The notes: generated by a model from the letters alone, not told the origin. Positions 35,640-48,587 are shown, counted from the stretch's first letter. The stretch is 64,000 nucleotides of DNA from Clitoria ternatea (GCA_037962975.1 CM075669.1:186752501-186816500), one strand, 5' to 3'. Made by a program: numbers and translations.

Positions 35640-36273
35640 CTCGCTCAAGCGAGACCTTCACTCGCTTGAGTGAGACCATTCCTTCTCCCTTGAGCGCCTC
35701 GGCTCGCTCGGGCGTAATCACGCCAGTGTCCTTTCCACGCTCGCTCACTCAGGTGAAACACCCTTACACTCGGTTACTCGTTCGAGCGAGAATCGTCTAG
35801 TATCAAATTCCACCAACACTCGCTTGAGCGAGGAACCTACTCGCCTAAGCGAGATTCGGCCAGAGGCCATCCTTCCATTCCACGCCCATCTCGCTTGAGC
35901 GGGGCACACCAGTGCCAGTCACTCGCTTGAGCAAGTATCGCCCAGTACCCATTCCAAGGCTGGCTCGCTTGAGCGAGGCTCCCTACAACGAGCCACTCGC
36001 TTGAGCGAACAACGTCCAGCATCAGACTCCTCACACTCGCTCAAGTGACTCACTCTCGCTTGAGCAAAAAACCTCCAGTATCAATTTCCTCTCTCGCTCG
36101 CTCAAGCGCGGCCATGCCCGATTGAGTGAGATTCGCCCAGTGTCTCTCCTGCTCACTTCACACTCGTCTCGCTTGAGCGATTAGCTCACTCGCCTGGGTG
36201 AAATTGGGCCAGAGGCCATAATACTGATACAGGGGATTCTCGCTTGAGCGAGAATCCATCTCGCTTGAGCGAG
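35640..36273. repeat. Palindrome cluster in LTR B, containing the crossover interval
   Basis: Same structure and length as in LTR A. The change from C-type to A-type alleles lies at 35888-36032 within this cluster. Confidence 0.9.
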
Positions 36274-38051
36274 ATTATCAGATCATGCGCAGAAAACATA
36301 AAAATTCATAACTCAATATACCAAAATCTATTCAAAGCCAAATTGACCAATTTCCATACTTCATATACCTCATAATAGATATTTAAAACTTGTCTCAAAT
36401 GTTCATACACAACAATTTCCATTCTAAGTCATTTACCATATTAAAATTAAACTTATCATCATCACACATATAGGTATACATTTCCATAACAATCATCACC
36501 TATTCTCATATACCATCCTTATAATCAACAAATTGCCATTCTCACTATTTCAATATATATATACATGGCAAGGCAAGCATGAGTATAAAACACATACAAC
36601 AATCACTACCAATCTACTCATGCAATTTGAATTTAACTCCTCTCCTACCTCGAGAGAAGAATCATAATCCAAACGCTCTGATTGCCTCGATTATTAGCAT
36701 CATCGTCTGGAATACAATCCTATCAACAACACACATATGCACATGAAATTAATAAGCCATCATAAGGCATTATCTTATACGGCTTATGATCAAGTTCTAG
36801 ACTTGCCTAAATCCCAATTCACATGCTTATATTAGGCTTCGGGAATTCCTTTCCCAAAACCAAGATCCTCTAGATCTTCAAGACTAACTAAACCCAACAT
36901 CATCATCATCTCATCCATTACATAATGTAATCCCAAATCACTTCAATTTTTTAAACATAATCCTTATCATTGTCTATTATCGTACCTAATGATACCCAAC
37001 ATTGAATATTTCATATGTCCATCCTTAAAATCAATTCTTCTACTCCCTCACATTCCATATTCATATTAACACCTATCTATAGGTTTCACCATCAATGGTT
37101 CTAGATTATTTTAAGCAACATTCAATCTTAACATCATCTATTTACTTCCAATTTAACCTCCTAAGTTACAACATATCCACTTTCCCTAAATTCTTGGACT
37201 AGGGTTTCACTAAAAACTCATCACCATCATAAATGCTCATAAATTTTCCACCCATCCAAGTATTAATTTCGTTTACCCCATTAAAGGCTCTTAAAACTTG
37301 CATTTAAAACCACCCCACCTTAGGGTTTCCATGTTTAATGCTCTCCCAACAACCCTTATGCAATAAATACTCCCCCAAATACCAAGAACCCAAAATCTAG
37401 GGCATAAAGCTCATGAAAATGATGAGGAACTTACTTCAACCAAGAGTTAGTCATGAGCTTCCAAGGGAGAGAGAAAGTCACATGAAAATGGAGGAGAAGA
37501 GAGGGAGAGTTCCAGCTACAAGCTTCTCCTTCAAGCCCCCAAGAGACAAAAATGGTGTAGGAGGAGAGGGCCACCATGAGCTTAGGGTTTTGAAGAGAAG
37601 AAGAAGAAGAAATGGAGAAGGGAAATAAGAGGAGAAGAAGAAGAAATGTGATTGCCAATGGAAGCAAGAAACCAACGAAAGTAAAGAGAGAAGAATAGGT
37701 TTTTTGGTTTTAATTTTTAAATCTCCATTAAAAGTTCATCGTTTTATAATAAACAGGCTCTCAGTTCGGGCTCAATACATTATCTAAAAATTATTCCGAA
37801 TATATATTCGGACTCCCATTAATATCCTTAATAGCCCTGACCAACGGTATCTCAATCGGAGATACTTGGTCGGACACCTATATTTTAACCGGGTAAAATT
37901 TTAACTTTTAAAGTCCCAATAAATTATAAATATCCATAATAAATCCCAACTTAATTATTTTAATGTTTTTGGGACATAAATCAACTCATATACAATTATT
38001 TATTATTTATTCTCTTCAATTTATCATTTTTATAAAATTCGGGATGTTACA

Positions 38052-38070
38052 ATCCACCCCACCTAAAAGA
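38052..38070 (-). other. Polypurine tract, internal domain 2
   Basis: Identical to 30470-30488. Confidence 0.8.
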
Positions 38071-40668
38071 AATTTTGTCCTCGAAATTTAGCATCGATAT
38101 ACATATCGCAAGGCCATACCTCAGGCCACACATCAACAAGGTTCAATGACACCATAGAATAACATTGGACTTCCCAAAGTCCATTAAGACATGTTCATCA
38201 TCACTTCATCATTCTTAACATAAAATTCCCACATCAAAGTGTGTCATATGTCATCAATTATAACTCATCCAACAGAGCTCACATGTTCATACTTAGTACG
38301 TCCAGATAGGTTCAGTACATTCACCATAAGTAGTTACAATCCCTACACCTGCCCGGCCTATGCGTTGCTGCATTCGACATACAGAAAGGCGTCCCAATCC
38401 GGTAGTGGTTGCCACAAACATATAAAGTCGGCGCATATGTGCATGTTGCCACAATGCCTATGGCATGTAAGGCCATATCGGGACCAGTACTTTGTATTCC
38501 CATTGCTCACATCGGTCACTCTTATTCTAATAACATCATTCCATAAGAGACTTAGTGATAATTTTCACAAGTCTCTGACTCACTTATCCACATCTCATTA
38601 TCGTTATATAATTAATCTGACACAATTCACATCATACCAATCATCAAGTGTTAATTAATATCACCCTAAATTGGCGTACCAACCATAGATTTTCAATCCT
38701 CATAGGGTAAGTATCCCATCATTGGACTTCATCCATCTGGAATTCATGATCAAACATCATAACAATCCTTTATCCCATTCACACATTATGAGCTATAAAT
38801 CGATTCAAGCCTAAACAAGCTACTAAACTCGCAGGAAGTACGCAGCTCCGAGGTTAAAATAGGGTTCCCTATCATATGACAAGCTCTCATATTAGGGATT
38901 CTCCTCCCAAATCATAATCAAAGTTCATAAATTAGACGTACATCTCATATAGTACAACATCACAATATGCTTTCTATCATCAATATAGCACCTTTCAAAT
39001 AAAATGGGGGGTAATGACATGATCAAATTTCCATTCATCAGCTCGCAATCACACATGTCATCCTTATGTTATATCGTAATCCATAGCTATTGTCATATTC
39101 ACAACGTCAAAGGCATACAATTTAGCCCAAGGTCATACCATAAAATCATGTACACTATAGCCAACACCAATCATACCCCAAATTCAACATTATTATTCAT
39201 CAATCATCAGGGGTTACATTCATTATTCCTATTCCATCACATACTGGCCCTAGCTTCAACAACGTATTTCACAATTAATTTTGTTATGGCTTAACTATCC
39301 ACAAGATTCGATCAATCACTAGACTTAGAAAGTCTAAGGGTTACCTAGTACCCATCGTAGGGTACACCCACAACATCCAAACATTATTAAATAGAGTTCA
39401 TAATATGTCACAGAGCCAAGGCCACCATAGGGCCCAATTAAATCAATCATCCATAAGGTTTGATCATGCAAGATCATGCCAAACCAACGGGGTCACCAAC
39501 CTAGTGGCTTAAAACCAAATCAATCATTCACTCGGTCCTCTCTTACAAAACCGAGTTCAAACCAATGGGTGCATATGCAGTTTCATATTTCACAACCTTA
39601 TCATTTTATCACATATTCAAGTTCCCAATCTAGGGAGATACAACAAATCACTTGTATCATATAACATATAAGATTCTTGTGCCAAAGGATATAAAATCCA
39701 TCCCTTACAAATGGCACGACCAATCATTTAAATTCGAAAATGCCCACACCAGGGAATTCCTTCACTATTGTTCATTTAATCAACTCAAGCGTATGAGTTT
39801 TATTCCATTCAACAAGCATACCTCGGCTAAGAGCCACAAGTATGAATCATACAAGAGACCTACCCAACAATTTAATTTCATTACATACTTCATGGTTTCA
39901 AAATCCATGGTCTACCACCATGTCAATTCATTTCTCAATATTCTCTATCCATGATCAACACAAGGCATAAATCCATCATCATATCAATTCATACCTCATA
40001 TTTCATATTCATCAACTTATTATTTCATTCTCATGGTTAACATCCAACATGGATCTATCATCAATTCAATTTTATACTCAATATATAAGCATCAATGTAT
40101 AATCACAATATATTCGTCAATGGAAGGAAATAGGGTAAGGAACTTGGCCGGACTTACACAAATAAACATATCATTCTCATTGAGGAATTCATCTATATGC
40201 ATTCAATCTCATAATTTCATTAAGCTTTCCAATGAGCAGCTATGCTCCACCAATGCACCATACAACCTCAATGATAAAGGGTATACTCCCATAAACATCA
40301 ATTATATCTTCTGGAACATAATCTCACAGAAGTCCTCAAATAGCATCAATCACAACTTAATATTAATGATTCACAATAATCCTCAATAAGCAATAATGCC
40401 CTTATAATCACTTCACAACTCTTAGGCGATTAGTCATTTATAATCTATATAGGGCAATCAATACCTAAACATGTCACTACCCTCTAGATAACTACCACTC
40501 TTTAGTTCATACAAACAACCGCATTCCAACAATGAGCATCTAGCTCCAAAGATCACCATAAACGTCTCACTATTGAGCAATCATGCTCCAATCATCCATA
40601 ATATCAATTTCAATACAGAGTAACCATACTCTGATGATAATTAACAAATCTAAGTCAGAGCAAAATAC

Positions 40669-40680
40669 GCTCTGATACCA
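40669..40680 (-). other. Primer-binding site (tRNA-Met), internal domain 2
   Basis: GCTCTGATACCA on the plus strand, identical in sequence and spacing to 33087-33098. Confidence 0.9.
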
Positions 40681-41005
40681 CCGATATAACACCCTCGGTT
40701 TTCTGGACCCAAATTCCGATGTGATCGATATAAATAATTAATAAAATATCGATTACATCAAGACCCGAATCACAGAAAACCGAAGCGTACGATTTAATAA
40801 CCTATAGCTGGATCGATAGCTAATTCGCCCACAACGGTATACAAAAATAGAGTTTACAGCGGAAGAAAAATGTGTATACCGGGCAACGCCTAGTCCCATA
40901 TATGACGATATGAGAAAAGGCTCGGCAAGCATGCAAATACCTGATACCAACTCATGAGATCATAACCTATTCTTTCATTCGTAACATACACATGCATTGC
41001 CCAAG

Positions 41006-41009
<4 letters not shown>

Positions 41010-41041
<32 letters not shown>
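41010..41041. repeat. TA microsatellite in LTR C
   Basis: About 15 TA units, shorter than the LTR B copy. Confidence 0.9.
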
Positions 41042-41044
<3 letters not shown>

Positions 41045-41697
41045 TACATTTGAAGTCATCCCCGAACTAATTCCATTGCCCATTTCTCATAGTAGCCCAT
41101 TTATCCACCATTTGGCATTAATCTAACATTACCATAATCAATGTATATTATTTCAAGATCAATTCCTCAAGTGCCCATCAAATCATCACTTTCGTACTAA
41201 TATATATATTGTATACATGTTCACCATTTATGCATCCACGATTCTCTTATATATGACCAACAATTTACTAAGTCATCAATATCATCATATACAATTTACT
41301 CACTACATTACAATTCACAAATGATACCGGCCAAGGCATTTCCACTACCACTATTTACCTTCACAGAACTTCAATTTAAAATCAGAACTCGTCCCATGGC
41401 AACCTGCATCACAATGCTAAAAAGGAGACCACATGGGAGAGTGAGTTATACATTCAAAATGACGAATATAAATATATTGTGATTATGTGTATATGCATAT
41501 AATCATCATGTGTGCTTCGCTGTAAAATCATTAATTTATCATTCAATCATCATCACATTATTATAATAGGCATACAAGCCTCATGAATCACAATTCAAAC
41601 ATAAGCAAGCACAAGCACATACACAATCACATTGCCATTTATCAACAAGGGCATTCACAATAATTATCATCATCTTATTAAATCTTTATTACATTCC

Positions 41698-42281
41698 TCC
41701 TCGCAAGGGGTTTATCATCTCTCGTGGTCATCCCATCTCAAATGACATGCTTTTAAGGCTAATGCATATGTCAACTGTTTAATGCACATGCAACGGATCT
41801 GATTTCATACCAACGGGTGATCGCAACCACCATGTCATTCATTCACATGGGTTTCCCGCCTCGCAAGGGGTACTCCCTCTAGCAGCCTCGTAAGGTGCTT
41901 TCTCATGATCGTAACCACGTTCAACAATTCATATAGGTTTCCCGCCTCGCAAGGGGTACTCCCGCCTCGTGATCGCAACCATGGGCATCATAGTAACTCG
42001 CAAGCCCTTTTTCATATCAATTACCAAGTGATCGCAACCACTGGTTCATCATCATACAATGGTCCCCGCAGGGCCTTTCACTTTCCACAACCAGGTGATC
42101 GCAACCACCGGCTCAATATCATATCATCATCAAGTTGGTTTCCCGCCTCGCAAGGGGTATTCCCTTCATAAAATCCCGTAGGATCTTTTATCACTGTGAT
42201 CGTAACCACACAATATCAATGCTATGCTATGCCATGAATGCAATGCAATAATGCATATGCCCATCAACCTCGCAAGGATAT
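41698..42281. repeat. GTGATCGCAACCAC / CCTCGCAAGGGG motif array in LTR C
   Basis: Matches the LTR B array nearly base for base. Confidence 0.85.
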
Positions 42282-43215
42282 CTCACCCTCTCAATCAGGG
42301 GTATATTGTATATTTTAGTTTTATCATCAATGGCATACAAACAATCACAAGGCTCCTCAAGGCACAACATTCATATAATTGGCATTTCAATGGCCACAAC
42401 ATTATTTCATATCAATCCACACCTGGAGATCGAAAGGCATAGCAAACATCATAATATTAATCCACACTTAGAATCATTCGAGGCATATTCATCAATCCAC
42501 ATATATGGCAATTAAACTTATGCCCAACATAATCGCGTCCTTGGCATTACGTAACATGTCATATATATTTTTCACATCACATGGCAAGTCAAAACTTGCA
42601 ATCAACCAAAACGGTATTATACATGATCTTCGTTCATTAAATTTTTATCATTATTACCACATAATCAACTTATGGATTTTTGCAATATTATTCATTGTGT
42701 TGCTTCATCTATACATACATTGGTGTGGCATCAACGACATTTCATTATTACACTCAACCCACATATACAAGATCTCACTTGCTTTACACCCACAAGGGTA
42801 TATCACGATTTATAAGAATAATATTCACCCTTTTTCTCAAGGGGATACTCACAACATCATTCATTACCACATCTTACCAATATCATTTCCGGTTCACCGG
42901 TTTATAACCAGTGCTATGTCATATAACTGTTCTCTCCTTAATTTCATAATCACTTTCGGGTGTGTCTCACAACCCCATCATTAAATCCTATTTGCCATTC
43001 TTTTATATTCCGTCTTGGTGGTCAACGTTTATGTTTCTCATTATGTATATTATAGGCATTAACAAGTTATCTCAACATTTTAATCACTATCCAACACCAC
43101 CTTATTATGTCATTAATATATATCCTTAAAATTTCCCTCAATCATCTTAATATACAAAGGGAAAGCCCAACACCATCAAATTAGGAAAAGGAAATAAAAT
43201 TTCTATCAGGGGCCA

Positions 43216-43849
43216 CTCGCTCAAGCGAGACCTTCACTCGCTTGAGTGAGACCATTCCTTCTCCCTTGAGCGCCTCGGCTCGCTCGGGCGTAATCACGCC
43301 AGTGTCCTTTCCACGCTCGCTCACTCAGGTGAAACACCCTTACACTCGGTTACTCGTTCGAGCGAGAATCGTCTAGTATCAAATTCCACCAACACTCGCT
43401 TGAGCGAGGAACCTACTCGCCTAAGCGAGATTCGGCCAGAGGCCATCCTTCCATTCCACGCCCATCTCGCTTGAGCGGGGCACACCAGTGCCAGTCACTC
43501 GCTTGAGCAAGTATCGCCCAGTACCCATTCCAAGGCTGGCTCGCTTGAGCGAGGCTCCCTACAACGAGCCACTCGCTTGAGCGAACAACGTCCAGCATCA
43601 GACTCCTGACACTCGCTCAAGCGACTCACTCTTGCTTGAGCGAAAAACCTCTAGTATCAATTTCCTCTCTCGTTCGCTCAAGCGCGGCCATGCCCGCTTG
43701 AGCGAGATTTGCCCAGTGTCTCTCCTGCTCACTTCACACTCATCTCGATTGAGCGAGTAGCTCACTCGCCTGGGCGAAATTGGGCCAGAGGCCATAATGC
43801 TGATACAGGGGATTCTTGTTTGAGCGAGAATCCATCTCGCTTGAGCGAG
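43216..43849. repeat. Palindrome cluster in LTR C
   Basis: Same 634-bp length as in A and B. Several palindromes are closer to the consensus here, for example GCTTGAGCGAG near 43695 where A and B have GATTGAGTGAG. Confidence 0.9.
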
Positions 43850-45627
43850 ATTATCAGATCATGCGTAGAAAACATGAAAATTCACAACTCAACATACCAA
43901 AATCTATTCAAAGCCAAATTGACCAATTTCCATACTTCATATACCTCATAATAGACATTTAAAACTTGTCTCAAATGTTCATACACAACAATTTCCATTC
44001 TAAGTCATTTACCACATTAAAATTAAACTTATCATCACACACATATAGGTATACATTTCCATAACAATCATCACCTATTCTCATATACCATCCTTATAAT
44101 CAACAAATTGCCATTCTCACTATTTCAATATATATATACATGGCAAGGCAAGCATGAGTATAAAACATATACAACAATCACTACCAATCTACTCATGCAA
44201 TTTGAATGTAAACTCCTTTCCTACCTCGAGAGAAGAATCGTAATCCAAACGCTCTGATTGCCTCGATTATTAGCATCATCGTCTGGAATACAATCCTATC
44301 AACAACACACATATGCACATGAAATTAATAAGCCATCATAAGGCATTATCTTATACGGCTTATGATCAAGTTCTAGACTTGCCTAAATCCCAATTCACAT
44401 GCTTATATTAGGCTTCGGGAATTCCTTTCCCAAAACCAAGATCCTCTAGATCTTAAAGACTAACTAAACCCAACATCATCATCATCTCATCCATTACATA
44501 ATGTAATCCCAAATCACTTCAATTTTTTAAACATAATCCTTATCATTGTCTATTATCGTACCTAATGATACCCAACATTGAATATTTCATATGTCCATCC
44601 TTAAAATCAATTCTTCTACTCCCTCACATTCCATATTCATATTAACACCTATCTATAGGTTTCACCATCAATGGTTCTAGATTATTTTAAGCAACATTCA
44701 ATCTTAACATCATCTATTTACTTCCAATTTAACCTCCTAAGTTACAACATATCCACTTTCCCTAAATTCTTGGACTAGGGTTTCACTAAAAACTCATCAC
44801 CATCATAAATGCTCATAAATTTTCCACCCATCCAAGTATTAATTTCGTTTACCCCATTAAAGGCTCTTAAAACTTGCATTTAAAACCACCCCACCTTAGG
44901 GTTTCCATGTTTAATGCTCTCCCAACAACCCTTATGCAATAAATACTCCCCCAAATACCAAGAACCCAAAATCTAGGGCATAAAGCTCATGAAAATGATG
45001 AGGAACTTACTTCAACCAAGAGTTAGTCATGAGTTTCCAAGGGAGAGAGAAAGTCACACGAAAATGGAGGAGAAGAGAGGGAGAGTTCCATTTACAAGCT
45101 TCTCCTTCAAGCTCCCAAGAGACAAAAATGGTGTAGGAGGAGAGGGCCACCATGAGCTTAGGGTTTTGAAGAGAAGAAGAAGAAGAAGTGGAGAAGGGAA
45201 ATAAGAGGAGAAGAAGAAGAAATGTGATTGCCAATGGAAGCAAGAAACCAACAAAAGTAAGGAGAGAAGAATAGGCTTTTTGGTTTTAATTTTTAAATCT
45301 CCATTAAAAGTTCATCGTTTTATAATAAACAGGCTCTTAGTTCGAGCTCAATACATTATCTAAAATTTATTCTGAATATATATTCGGACTCCCATTAATA
45401 TCCTTAATAGCCCTGACCAACGGTATCTCAATCGGAGATACTTGGTCCGACACCTGTATTTTAACCGGGTAAAATTTTAACTTTTAAAGTCCCAATAAAT
45501 TATAAATATCCATAATAAATCCCAACTTAATTATTTTAATGTTTTTAGGACATAAATCAACTCATATATAATTATTTATTATTTATTCTCTTTAATTTAT
45601 CATTTTTATAAAATTCGGGATGTTACA

Positions 45628-45632
45628 TATAC
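45628..45632. repeat. Target-site duplication TATAC, right copy of the array
   Basis: Matches 25554-25558. Confidence 0.85.
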
Positions 45633-45962
45633 GCTATCGGAAACTAGTTTTCCAAATTAAATCTTTTTATTACTGTAATTATTATAAATGTTATTATTAT
45701 TACCCATCGGTTCCCATATCTGGGCGTCACTGCCCCTCATAGAAAATCAACATAGCATCGGTCGAAGCCCAAATATCAATATCATCAACTAGCACAGGAA
45801 AATTACATTGTCATCCGCAGCCCAATTACCACCATCATCAAATAACACAGATAAATGACATCATCGACCATAGCCTCACATACAAAAGCAAACATTACGA
45901 CACATCAAACCTTTATGAGATCACCATACTAAAGGCTTTCCCGAAAAATCTGGGATGTTACA

Positions 45963-45967
45963 GGGAA
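45963..45967. repeat. Target-site duplication GGGAA, right copy of the outer solo LTR
   Basis: Matches 14493-14497. Confidence 0.75.
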
Positions 45968-46489
45968 GTTATTTGGGGAGGCACTAGTTTGATATCTCTC
46001 TGATTTATTTCTTCTTCTCACTAAGCGAACATAAGCCTGATTCATCAATAATCCTTTCTTTTGAAAGTCCTACTGGATCGAGTTTTGAGTTCAGGATTTG
46101 ATTACAAATAGGGAAGGTATCAACACCTCTATTTGCACGTTCCTAAGAATAGAACCTTGAATTAAATCATGCAATTTTAATGATAACTTTGAAATCGACT
46201 CAAGAAATAAATAACAGTAAAGGGAAAAAAGATTTATTTAAGGAAAAGTGGGCCTAACAAAAAATTGATCTCGCTCCTATGTATTCTCAAGTACACCGAG
46301 AAACCAGGGTTACATAGTTCTTTGTTAGGACTTGGAAAATAATTTTTTATTATTATTTGTTTAAGAAATGATTAAAAATATTTTGGATTTTTTAATAGTA
46401 AACAAGGGAATTTATGCCAAAGAAAAATATGTTAAAAAATTATTGCATAATTTTATTAAATAAAAAGTATTTTTGTTTTTAATAATTTA

Positions 46490-47540
46490 AATGTCAAAGA
46501 GAAGTACGAGATAAAGTAATCTATACGCTTACTTTCCTTCATAATTTTATAGCATTTATGTAGATGACATTCATCACATAACACCACTATAAAATTATTG
46601 CATTGTTTATTAAATGAAAACATTTTTTGTTTTTAAATATATTTTTAAAAAATAATATCAAAGAAAAGTACGAGATAAAGTAATCTATACACTTACTTTC
46701 CTTCATAGTTTTATAGTATTGGTGCAGATGAAGTAAATCATACAATACCACTATAAAATTATTGCATAATTTTACTAAATAAAAATATTTTTGTTTTTTA
46801 AGTTTTTTTAACAATTTGAATGTCAAAGAAAAATACGAGATAGAGTAATTTATACGCTTACTTTTCTTCATAATTTTATAGCATTGGTGCAGATGAAGTT
46901 CATTATACGACACTGCTATAAAACTATTGCATTATTTATTAAATGAAGATATTTTGTTTATATATATTTTAAAAATTCAATGTCGAAGAAAAGTATGAGA
47001 TAAAGTAATCTATATGCTTACTTTCCTTCATAATTTTATAGCATTGGTGCAAATAAAGTTCATTATACGACACCGCTATAAAATTATTGCATTGTTTATT
47101 TAATGAAAACCTATTTTAAATATATTTTAAAAACATAATACCAAAGAAAAGTTTGAGATAAAGTATTTTGTGCTTATTTTCCTTCCTAATTTTATAGTAC
47201 ATCATATGAGACCGCTATAAAGTTATTGCATAATCTTATTAAATGTAAAGAACGAAATAAAGTAATCTACACATTTACTTTCCTTCATAGTTTTATAGTA
47301 TTAGTGCAGATGAAATACATCATACAACATCGCTATAAAATTATTACGTGGTTTATTAAATGAAAATATTTTTCTTTTATATATATATATATATAAATCA
47401 ATGTTGAAGAAAAGTACGTGATATAGTAATTTATACGCTTACTTTTCTTCATAATTTTATAGCATTGGTGCAGACGTAATTCATCATACGACATTACTAT
47501 AAAATTATTGCATAATTCTATTAGATGAAAATATTTTTAT
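46490..47540. repeat. Tandem repeat, about 162-bp unit, seven copies
   Basis: The phrase AGTACGAGATAAAGTAAT or a variant recurs at 46503, 46667, 46832, 46992, 47150, about 47250 and 47413. Each is followed by CTTACTTTCCTTCATA...TTTTATAGCATTGGTGCAGA and ACTATAAAATTATTGCAT. Spacing is 158-165 bp except one truncated unit of about 100 bp. Confidence 0.85.
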
Positions 47541-48498
47541 TTTTTATTTACAAAGGAAAAATCTTAAACAATTTTTATTTGTGTGAATTAAATTTAAAAC
47601 ATCATAAATGGTTTCTATATATTTTATTGATTTATTAATATGAAAATAAACAAATAAAAGTCTTAAGTAAACATTATTAGTCCAAATTTAAATTAAAACA
47701 CCCTAAACTTTTTTTTTATATTTTCTTTAGTTTCTTAAGACGAAAATAAACAATTAAAATAAGGCATAAAACTTAAACACACATAAGGAGAGAGCGACAA
47801 CTTATTATTATTTTTGTCTTTTTACATTAAGATAAGAAAAAATGAGTAGTAAATAAAATAAATAAATAAATAAATAATAATCAATCAAAAATAAATATAA
47901 TAATATAATAATAAAAAACTAATAATAATAAAAAGTTGGGTGAGTGTAGAGGTGATGGTGGTTGCTAATCTTGATAGGCTTGGTGGATAGTTGAGTTTTA
48001 GGTGTTGTAGTGTTAGTACTTGATGTTAGGTGTTTTTGTTTTAGTGGTAAAATTGTGATGATGGGTGGATGGGTGATGGGATAGGTGAATGTTTGGTGAT
48101 GATAGTAATGTGATTACTTGGGTAGTAAGAGAACAAACCAAACAAACAAATAAAACAAAACCAGAAACCGGACTAAACAAACAATAACAACAATATACAA
48201 AAGAGAAAGATAAAGAAACAAAAAAAATTACCTGTTTCAGGCGACTCGACCTTCTCGACCTTAACGGTGACTGACCTTCTAATTTTAATAGTGACCCTTT
48301 TCTTAATTTAACGTGACTTCTTTCTCAATTTAATGGTGACCATTTCTTGAGTTTTACATTGACTAAACCATTCTCGGGATTCCTTGTATTTGTAGACTAA
48401 ACTCACTCATAATTATTGACCCATGAATCCATTTTCAAAAGGAATAATCACTCACTCATCCATTTTAAAAAAAAACTACTCACTTCCTATTTTAAAGG

Positions 48499-48499
<1 letters not shown>

Positions 48500-48586
<87 letters not shown>

Positions 48587-48587
48587 G
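48500..48587. repeat. AAT trinucleotide microsatellite
   Basis: About 29 uninterrupted AAT units followed by a short (AAG)n run; it makes a poly-Asn frame that is not a gene. Confidence 0.95.

Larger units (their letters stand above)
33103..38051 (-). repeat. LTR B of the array (4949 bp), chimeric middle LTR
   Basis: The left edge is TATAACACCC (TA instead of TG) and the right edge GGGATGTTACA. Left of about 35888 it carries LTR C alleles; right of about 36032 it carries LTR A alleles. It serves as 5' LTR of one unit and 3' LTR of the other. Confidence 0.9.
38052..40684 (-). mobile_element. Internal domain 2 of the LARD array (2633 bp), non-coding
   Basis: Same length as internal domain 1 and almost identical to it; no coding motif is visible. 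The differences (38600, 39046, 39774, 40547) are single substitutions. Confidence 0.85.
25559..45627 (-). mobile_element. Tandem LARD-type LTR retrotransposon array: LTR-internal-LTR-internal-LTR
   Basis: Three LTRs (25559-30469, 33103-38051, 40685-45627) alternate with two 2633-bp internal domains at a strict 7582-bp repeat distance between the second and third units. One pair of TATAC duplications flanks the whole array, so it arose from one inserted element. On the minus strand each internal domain starts with a tRNA-Met PBS and ends with a purine tract preceded by TTTCGAGGACAAAATTT, a vestige typical of the pol end of Tekay/Del chromoviruses. Internal domains have no recognisable gag or pol. 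Very long LTRs with a short, conserved non-coding interior fit a large retrotransposon derivative (LARD) that used enzymes of an autonomous relative. Confidence 0.9.
40685..45627 (-). repeat. LTR C of the array (4943 bp; 5' LTR on the minus strand)
   Basis: Edges TATAACACCC and GGGATGTTACA. The left part matches B; the right part has private alleles, such as CTCCTGACACTCG near 43606, TTCTTGTTTGAGCG near 43814 and ATGAGTTTCCAAGG near 45029. The flank TATAC follows. Confidence 0.9.
14498..45962 (-). mobile_element. Outer solo LTR, about 6.1 kb before it was interrupted by two younger insertions
   Basis: The edges are TATAACATCCCCCGG (14498) and TCTGGGATGTTACA (45962), with GGGAA on both sides. 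Its own sequence is 14498-16928, 22214-25553 and 45628-45962; the rest is the copia-like element and the LARD array, each with its own duplication. Termini are those of the solo LTR at 670-6281 (TATAACA...TGTTACA), so it is probably a related Tekay-type LTR. No gene is supported in its own parts. The stretch 14498-16928 holds only short spurious frames. The stretch 22219-25553 holds an A/T-rich tract near 23600-24250 and repeats of a phrase like GAGTTATAAGCAAAATAC near 24780, 24950 and 25130. Strand is by analogy with the array. Confidence 0.65.
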
